A stretch of DNA of 51,129 nucleotides. Origin: an uncultured Prevotellaceae bacterium. GTDB taxonomy: Bacteria; Bacteroidota; Bacteroidia; Bacteroidales; Bacteroidaceae. Below are positions 35,278 to 41,600 of the stretch, in pieces. The stretch covers positions 1-51,129 of the forward strand of contig CAMHNI010000024.1 in the NCBI GenBank assembly GCA_946186505.1, given 5' to 3'. Position 1 is the stretch's first letter. Each line of letters starts with the position of its first letter. A program made the position numbers and the translations under genes. The notes beneath the pieces were generated by a model. That model was not told the DNA's origin and did no database searches. It was given only the letters and a program-made list of their open reading frames with translations.

Positions 35278-35350
35278 CAGTTTCCTCCACCCCCTGGAGC
35301 AATTCCCTCCAGGGGGTGGAGGAAATTGCTCCAGGGGGTGGAGGAAACTG
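35278..35350. repeat. Large G/C-rich cruciform after ispH
   Basis: Arms 35278-35304 and 35324-35350 are perfect 27-base inverted repeats, and the 19-base centre carries a third copy of CTCCAGGGGGTGGAGG. It starts 30 bases past the ispH stop and could end the long minus-strand operon, though no U run follows. Confidence 0.75.
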
Positions 35351-35379
35351 AATAGCGGTAGTTTGTCATCGCCAGACAG

Positions 35380-36327
35380 CTACGCCATTGCCTCAATAGC
35401 ATCGCGGCACTGTTCCATGAGCCACTTGGGGGTGGAGGTGGCGCCGCAGATACCGATGGTCTCTACACCGTTGAGCCACGTAGGGTCAATCTCATTAGGG
35501 CCTTCCACGAGGTGAGTGTTGGGATTGACGCGCTGGCATTCGTTGTAGAGCACCTTGCCGTTGGAGCTCTTGCGACCGCAGACGAAGAGGATGAGGTCGT
35601 GGCGGGCGGCAAACTGCGAGATGTTGGGCATGCGGTTAGCTACTGATCGGCAGATGGTGTCGAAGCTCTTGAACGTAGCCGTCGGGGCGATATGCTGCTG
35701 GATGTACTCAATGATACGGTGGAACTCGTCGAGCGACTTCGTGGTCTGGCTGTAGAGGTAGATGTCACGGGTAAAGTCAAGTTTCTTCACTTCATCGAAA
35801 CTCTCGATGACAATGGCATTGCCCTGTGTCTGTCCGACCAAACCAAGAACCTCGGCATGACCCTTCTTACCGAAGATGACGATTTGGTGAGGGGTTAGCG
35901 GTGAGGGGTTAGCGGTGAGCGAACTCTCGTACTGGCTCTTTATGCGCTTCTGCAGCTGTAGTACGACGGGACAGGTGGCATCGATGATTTCAATATTATT
36001 CCGAGAGGCCAGCTCATAGGTGGTGGGAGGCTCGCCGTGGGCACGGAGCAGCACCTTGACATCATGCAGGCAGGCCATCTCGTCGTGGTTGATGGTGACG
36101 AGTCCCATCTGACGCAGACGCTCGCACTCCATACCGTTGTGGACGATATCGCCCAAGCAGTAGAGTGTGCTGCCTTTGGCCAGTTCCTCTTCGGCCTTCT
36201 TGATGGCTGTCGTCACGCCGAAGCAAAAGCCGCTGCCGTTGTCGATCTCAATGGTAAGCCCACCCAAGCCCTCCCCAAGGGAGGGGTGTTGGATTACCTG
36301 ATTAGCTTCAGCATCTTTTATAAACAT
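35380..36327 (-). CDS. ispH: 4-hydroxy-3-methylbut-2-enyl diphosphate reductase IspH
   Basis: Protein of 315 residues. IspH is the last enzyme of the MEP isoprenoid pathway, making IPP and DMAPP with a [4Fe-4S] cluster. The three cluster Cys are in GSGFCFGV, IDATCPVV and GICGATSTPKWLM, and the substrate-binding His are in IVHNGMEC and RAHGEPP. Residues 1-23 (through HPSLGEGLGGL) come from a REPIN-like element and precede the point where the family normally begins (IEIDNGSGFCFG). A second odd insertion, SLTANPSPLTPH at about 138-150, is encoded by a 14-base tandem repeat at 35886-35913. Both should lie outside the active site. It is the last gene of the operon. Confidence 0.95.
   Translation of the reverse strand: MFIKDAEANQVIQHPSLGEGLGGLTIEIDNGSGFCFGVTTAIKKAEEELAKGSTLYCLGDIVHNGMECERLRQMGLVTINHDEMACLHDVKVLLRAHGEPPTTYELASRNNIEIIDATCPVVLQLQKRIKSQYESSLTANPSPLTPHQIVIFGKKGHAEVLGLVGQTQGNAIVIESFDEVKKLDFTRDIYLYSQTTKSLDEFHRIIEYIQQHIAPTATFKSFDTICRSVANRMPNISQFAARHDLILFVCGRKSSNGKVLYNECQRVNPNTHLVEGPNEIDPTWLNGVETIGICGATSTPKWLMEQCRDAIEAMA
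35886..35919. repeat. 14-bp tandem repeat inside ispH
   Basis: GGTGAGGGGTTAGC occurs twice in direct contact (35886-35899, 35900-35913) and then partly again (GGTGAG). It is read in frame within ispH. Confidence 0.8.
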
Positions 36328-36382
36328 ATTCTTTGCTTTATGTATCTAAACATCCCTCCCTTGGGGAGGGCTTGGGTAGGCT
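36256..36382. repeat. REPIN-like pair C, joining meaB and ispH
   Basis: Arm 1 (36256-36300) lies in the ispH N-terminus and arm 2 (36342-36382) encodes the last residues of MeaB (PKPSPREGCLDT). The 41-base spacer holds both the meaB stop (36338-36340) and the ispH ATG (36327). Confidence 0.86.
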
Positions 36383-37540
36383 CTTAAAGTATGTGTCGAG
36401 CAGGTCTTGAGCGGCCACGAAGCTGGTTTTCTGGCCAGCGAGAACGGTCTGTTCGGCCTGCTGGAGCATATCCTGTATCACCTTATTATGATAGAAGGAG
36501 TTTTTCAGGTGCTCGTTGATGCTCTCGTACATCCAGTACTTCGACTGCTCGTTGCGACGGTAGTCGAAGTAACCGTTATGCTTCACGAAATCAATGTACT
36601 CATAGATCATATCCCAAATCTCCTTCACACCCGTACCGTAGAAGCCGCTGTAACAGAGCACCTTAGGCAGCCAACCACTCTCGGGCATGGGGAAGAAGTG
36701 GAGGGCGTTGCGGAAGTTGGTGGCCGCCATTTGGCAGCGATCGACATTGTCGCCGTCGCACTTGTTGATGACGATGCCGTCAGAGATTTCCATGATGCCG
36801 CGCTTGATGCCCTGTAGCTCGTCGCCTGTGCCCGCCACCTGGATGAGCAGGAAGAAATCAACCATCGAGTGGCAGGCCGTCTCGCTCTGCCCCACCCCAA
36901 CGGTCTCGACGAAAATCTTGTCGAAGCCGGCGGCCTCGCAGAGGATAATCGTCTCGCGGGTCTTGCGGGCCACGCCACCGAGGGAGCCTGCCGACGGGCT
37001 GGGACGGATGAACGAAGCGGGGTGCTGCGCCAGCTTCTCCATGCGCGTCTTGTCGCCGAGGATGCTGCCCTTGGTACGCTCCGAACTGGGGTCGATGGCA
37101 AGGACGGCGAGCTTGCCGCCATGCTCCTTCAATACGTGAATGCCGAACTCGTCGATGCTGGTCGATTTGCCGGCCCCCGGCACACCGCTGATACCCACGC
37201 GAATGCTGTTGCCGCTATAGGGCAGGCAGCGGTTGATGACCTCCTGGGCCTTCTGCTGATGGTCGGGGTTGACGCTCTCGATGAGCGTCACGGCCTGGCT
37301 GAGGATGGTGACATCGCCGCGAACAATGCCCTCCACCATCTCGGCGGCGGAGAGCTCACGGCGGCGGAAGCGGTTACGCTTCAGGTAGGGGTTAATGATG
37401 CTTTGCTGCTCGACGCCGCTGTTCACTTGCAGTCCAGCGTATTCGGCGCTATTTTCGGGATGGACAAGACCCACCCCCGGCCCCTCCCTGCGAGGGAGGG
37501 GAGTAGACACCTTGTTGGTAGTTTTGTTGTTATTATCCAT
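36338..37540 (-). CDS. meaB: MeaB/ArgK G3E-type GTPase for methylmalonyl-CoA mutase
   Basis: Protein of 400 residues. MeaB loads and protects the B12 cofactor of methylmalonyl-CoA mutase, used in the succinate-propionate route common in Prevotella. Visible: Walker A ISGVPGAGKSTSIDEFG, DPSSERTKGSILGDKTRM, FVETVGVGQSE with the following Asp region, and the GTP base motif INKCDGDN. Both ends are repeat-derived: the N-terminus carries VSTPLPRREGPGVGL from pair E and the C-terminus PKPSPREGCLDT from pair C. The mutase genes are not in the window. The core is intact, so it is likely functional. Confidence 0.92.
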   Translation of the reverse strand: MDNNNKTTNKVSTPLPRREGPGVGLVHPENSAEYAGLQVNSGVEQQSIINPYLKRNRFRRRELSAAEMVEGIVRGDVTILSQAVTLIESVNPDHQQKAQEVINRCLPYSGNSIRVGISGVPGAGKSTSIDEFGIHVLKEHGGKLAVLAIDPSSERTKGSILGDKTRMEKLAQHPASFIRPSPSAGSLGGVARKTRETIILCEAAGFDKIFVETVGVGQSETACHSMVDFFLLIQVAGTGDELQGIKRGIMEISDGIVINKCDGDNVDRCQMAATNFRNALHFFPMPESGWLPKVLCYSGFYGTGVKEIWDMIYEYIDFVKHNGYFDYRRNEQSKYWMYESINEHLKNSFYHNKVIQDMLQQAEQTVLAGQKTSFVAAQDLLDTYFKSLPKPSPREGCLDT

Positions 37541-37599
37541 TTATTTTCTCTTGTGGTAATTACTCCTCTCCCTTCAGGGAGGGGTTGGGGGTAGGTCTT
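37466..37599. repeat. REPIN-like pair E, joining the DUF1573 gene and meaB
   Basis: Arm 1 (37466-37511) is read as TPLPRREGPGVGL near the MeaB start; arm 2 (37560-37599) encodes the DUF1573 tail TPNPSLKGEE and its stop. The 48-base spacer holds the meaB ATG (37540). The arms are a diverged form of the A/C/D type. Confidence 0.78.
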
Positions 37600-38633
37600 A
37601 TTGTGATGACGACCTTGGCGTTCTGCGGGTCGTTGGTGATCATCAGCACGCGGGGAACACTGCGGGCCTTCTTCAGGTCGGCGGCGATGCCTGTGATTTT
37701 CAGCTTCGTTGTCTCGCCGGGAGCGAGGCGGCTCTTGCCGAGTGTCACCTTCAGGCCACGGGTGAACATCTGAAGCGACGTGATGTCGAGGCGCGACATT
37801 CCTGCGTTGGTCAGCGTCACCTCGCCCGACTTCTTCGACTTGCCGCCAAACTGCAGGTTCAGGATGCTGTCGGAGAGTATCAGCTGGGGGGCGTTGGCCG
37901 TCGGTTCAACGGGGGGCAGCAGCACTGTCGATACGTTGATCTCGGTCTCGCTCTTCACCTTCTCGCCCAACTGCTGTGCCAGATAGACCGTCTTCTGCGT
38001 CAGACCATAGTCGTGGACCTTTTCAGAGTTCAGCGTGAAGATGATTTTCCCGCTGTGGCCCGGCGTCAGGCGTTCAGGATAGACCTGCGCCTCGAGGTAG
38101 GGCGGCAGGTGCAGTATGTTGGGCTGCATGATGGTCGTGCCGTTGTTCATAATACCCATCTCGAAGGTGCGCGTCTCGCCCCGTTTCACGTTGTCGAACT
38201 CCAAGTCGTTGGCGTCGCTCAGCAGGTTGTTGAAGTCGTAGGGATAGGAGCCGCTGTAGTCCTTCAGGTCGGCCAGCACGACACCCGTCATCGTGATATA
38301 GACAGGCTTCTTCGAAGCATTCGAGATGATAGCGGCCTGCTTGTTGAAGTGACCCAGCATCCGGGCATCGTAGGTCATCTTGATGGTGAACTTGTCACCG
38401 ATGCCAATCTCACCCTTCGGATATTCCACCTTCGTGCAGCTGCAGTCGGGTACCACATCCTGAATGACCAATCGGCGCAGTCCTCGGTTACGCATTTCGA
38501 AGGTGGCCGTCACGGGTATCTCGTAGCCCGTACGGCCCATGTCGATGGTCTCTTTCGTGATGGAGAGGCGCTGGGCCGTAGCAGTGAAAAGTGATAAGTG
38601 AAAAGTGAAAAATAATAGCAGTATCTTCTTCAT
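37560..38633 (-). CDS. DUF1573 protein with Ig-like repeats, periplasmic
   Basis: Protein of 357 residues. DUF1573 marks are VVPDCSCTKVEYPKGEIGIGDK and ITNDPQNAKVVITIR, with three or four ASH/Ig-like beta domains. The signal peptide MKKILLLFFTFHLSLFTATAQ has its hydrophobic core encoded by a TTTTCACTT simple repeat. The C-terminal TPNPSLKGEE is from pair E. Its ATG overlaps the macroglobulin stop by 4 bases, so translation is coupled. The function is unknown; it may be a structural envelope protein. Confidence 0.85.
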   Translation of the reverse strand: MKKILLLFFTFHLSLFTATAQRLSITKETIDMGRTGYEIPVTATFEMRNRGLRRLVIQDVVPDCSCTKVEYPKGEIGIGDKFTIKMTYDARMLGHFNKQAAIISNASKKPVYITMTGVVLADLKDYSGSYPYDFNNLLSDANDLEFDNVKRGETRTFEMGIMNNGTTIMQPNILHLPPYLEAQVYPERLTPGHSGKIIFTLNSEKVHDYGLTQKTVYLAQQLGEKVKSETEINVSTVLLPPVEPTANAPQLILSDSILNLQFGGKSKKSGEVTLTNAGMSRLDITSLQMFTRGLKVTLGKSRLAPGETTKLKITGIAADLKKARSVPRVLMITNDPQNAKVVITIRPTPNPSLKGEE

Positions 38634-41600
38634 TCTACTTTAAGGGTTTGTGAGTGAGTCGTGCCGCGATACTCCGAAGCGTAGGCACACTGGACAGTGC
38701 AGGTGCCTGTCTCGTACTGTCCGGCACGGTCAATATAGTATTCGGTCTCGATGACCTGCTTGCCCTTGGGCAACTGGTCGAAGTAATAGTTCGTCACGTT
38801 GTCGCGAGGCGTCGAGTAGTAGCCGCCGCGCCAGTTGTAGCCGCTCAGCTGGTTGACGGGTTCCATACAGGCGGCACGCTTGTCCTGAATCTGCACGAAG
38901 TCGAGGTCGCGCTCGCTCTGGATGGTCAGGCGCACCTTTACGCGGTCGCCGACCTGGGCGGTTTTCAGTGGCTGGCCGTCAGCAGTCAGCAGTTCGCGCT
39001 TGATGCTGACGCCGCTGGCCTGGTCCTTGATGTCGCTGGTGGTCTGCATAAACTGGGCATAGACGGCACCCCACGATGTCCCTTCGCTCTGCTTCTCGGC
39101 GGTGAAGGTCTTCTCGCCAGCATAGGACTGGGCGGTCTTCACGTAGCCGATGCCAGCTGTAGCCTTCGGCGTGTCGATGGGCTTGCCGTCAAGCTTCAAG
39201 GCAGTGGGAACGGCGGCAATCAGCTTTTCACTCTTCACGACACCCCTTTCGCTCAAGAAAGCATAGACGGCATCGACGGAGTTCAGCGGCGTGTCCCAAG
39301 CCTGGGTACGCTTCTCCTGCAGCAGCCAGCGGCGCATCTCGTCGAGGGTCTGCTGGTCGCCAGGCGTCAGGCGCTGAATGGCTTCGATGGCAGCCACCTG
39401 CGTCGGTATGCGGTAGTCGCGCCACGAGTAGCCGGCACGCGGCGTGTCGTAGTAGCGACCCATCTCTTCCTTATAGACGGTATATTCCTTCAGACTCTTG
39501 ATGTAGGTCGGCGAGTTGAGGATGATAGCCGACATTGCCTTTTCGTAGATGGTCTGTCGCTTGGTCTCCTTCTTCAGCAGTTTGATGAGGTAGTCGTTGG
39601 CCTGTTTCACACTGCTTGGCAGCTGACGGCCGTCGAGCTTGCAGATGTAGAGCCACTGCAGGGCAGTGAAGCTGGGGAACGACTGCTTGTAGCCCTTCTT
39701 CTCCTGCTTTTTCATCTCCGTCACCAGTTTCACCATTCTGTTGCCTAAGAACTTGAAGGCGCCCTTCAGCATGTCCTTCGTCTCAGCCTGTTCGCCCAGC
39801 ATGGTGTTCTGGCGCACCATCATCTCGGCAACGGAAATCGTCATATAGACAGAGCCGGGCATATCAGGCCACCAGCTCCACGAGCCGTCGCCACGCTGAA
39901 GCTTATCGAGTTTGTTGAGGGCCGACTGCAGGCGCTGCTGCATTAGGTTCTCATCGAAGAAGTCGGCCAGTCGCTGGCGCTGCTCGCTTTCGTTGTCGGC
40001 ATCGGCCACCCACGGGGTCTCGTTAAGCACGAGATCCTTCAGCTCCTGGTTCTTCTCCAACTGACTCTGCAGGGATGTTTCATTGCCTGTCATTCCCGAC
40101 GTACCGTCGCCTACCCGTAGCCTTTCCTGCTTCCACTGCTCAAACACCGTCTTGGCCTGCGGCACCTGGTCAACGATGTGCTTGCCGATGATGTTGGCAT
40201 AGAGCGAAGCAGCCTGGCAGATGGCACAGTCGTCGTTGGGATGGCCGATGGTGGGCAGGGTCTGAATCATCAGCCACGCGGGGTTGTTGGTATATTCTAT
40301 GGTGAGTTTAGCCCCCACTACGACCCCCGAAGCCCCCCCTACGGCCCCCGAGGGGGCTTCATTACCTAGCAGGACATTTGTGTCCCCCTCGGGGGAAGAA
40401 AGGGGGGCTTTGAACAACTTTGTCAGGTCGATGGTTGTTGTGCCCGGCTCGTTCTGCGTGAATGGGTAGGTCACGGTGACGCGCTCGCGGTTGGGCAGGA
40501 TGGGCAGGTAGTGCTGCTCGCCGTCGCTGAACTCATCAGTGGTGGCCATTACCTTGGCTACGAGGAGTGCGCCCCCAGTAAGCCCATTTTCCCCATTGGC
40601 ATCCACATTGAACGTCACGCTGCTGGTCTCGCCGGCCTTCACCGTGAACGGTGCCTTCTGTGTATAGACGGTCTTCTCCGTCTCAGGGTCGGTGAGCGTC
40701 AGGTAGGCCGTGCCGCTCAGGTCTCGTTCGCTGGTGTTGATGACGCGTGCCGAGATGGTGGCCTCGTCACCCTCACGCAGGAATCGCGGCATGTTGGGCT
40801 GCACCATCAGGTCCTTCTTGGCTACTGCTTCGCCCTCAATGCTGCCGTAGCAGAGGTCGGTTGTGTGGGCCAGACCCAAGAAGCGCCATGTCGTCAGGCT
40901 CTCGGGCAAGGTGAACTTCAGCGTCACCAGTCCCGTGGAGTCAGCCTGCAACTGCGGATAGAAGAAGGCTGTCTCGTTCAGGTTCTCACGCACCTGCACC
41001 TCGGGCACTTCGATTTCTTCCTCCAGATTGCTGGCACCCCTCAGACGCTCCGTGCTTCCGCTGCCAAGGTCGCCAGCATTCCCGACGATGTCAAGTCCTG
41101 CAATGCGACCCTGTAATTCGTCCACAGAAGCCTCAGCCATATCAGCAGATTCTTTCATAAGCATCGGAGTCGCCATCACTTCCTCTACGGGAAGACCGTT
41201 GGCCACCATTCTCTTGAGAGCTCCGGTTTTGAAACTTCTGCCCCCAATGTATCGGTGGCTCATCCACGGCTGGGGGAACAGCGACTCGTCGAACGAGCTG
41301 AACCTGAGTGCGGGAGCCGACAGGCGCGACTGGTAGAGTGAGCCGTTGAGCCGAAGTGTGCCCCACCTGCCGAACTGCCACGACGTGGTAGGCAGATAGA
41401 AACGATAAGAGGGGAAGAACGACCAATAGTGGCCGACAATCTGGTCGAGACTCTTGTCGTAGAGCGTCGCCATGAGCTGGGCATCGACGGGCGAGGCCCC
41501 ATCCCCCGCCACCCCCGAAGGAGAAGGAGCCTTCACCGTCAGACTCCACTCCTCCTGCTGACCGGGTGTCAGCCGGTCGCGGAAGGTCTGCCATTGCAGT

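Noticed and set aside
35117..35302. Short minus-strand frames in the hsdM-ispH gap
   Set aside because: They run through the inverted repeats and have poly-Leu composition; no start signal or family resemblance.
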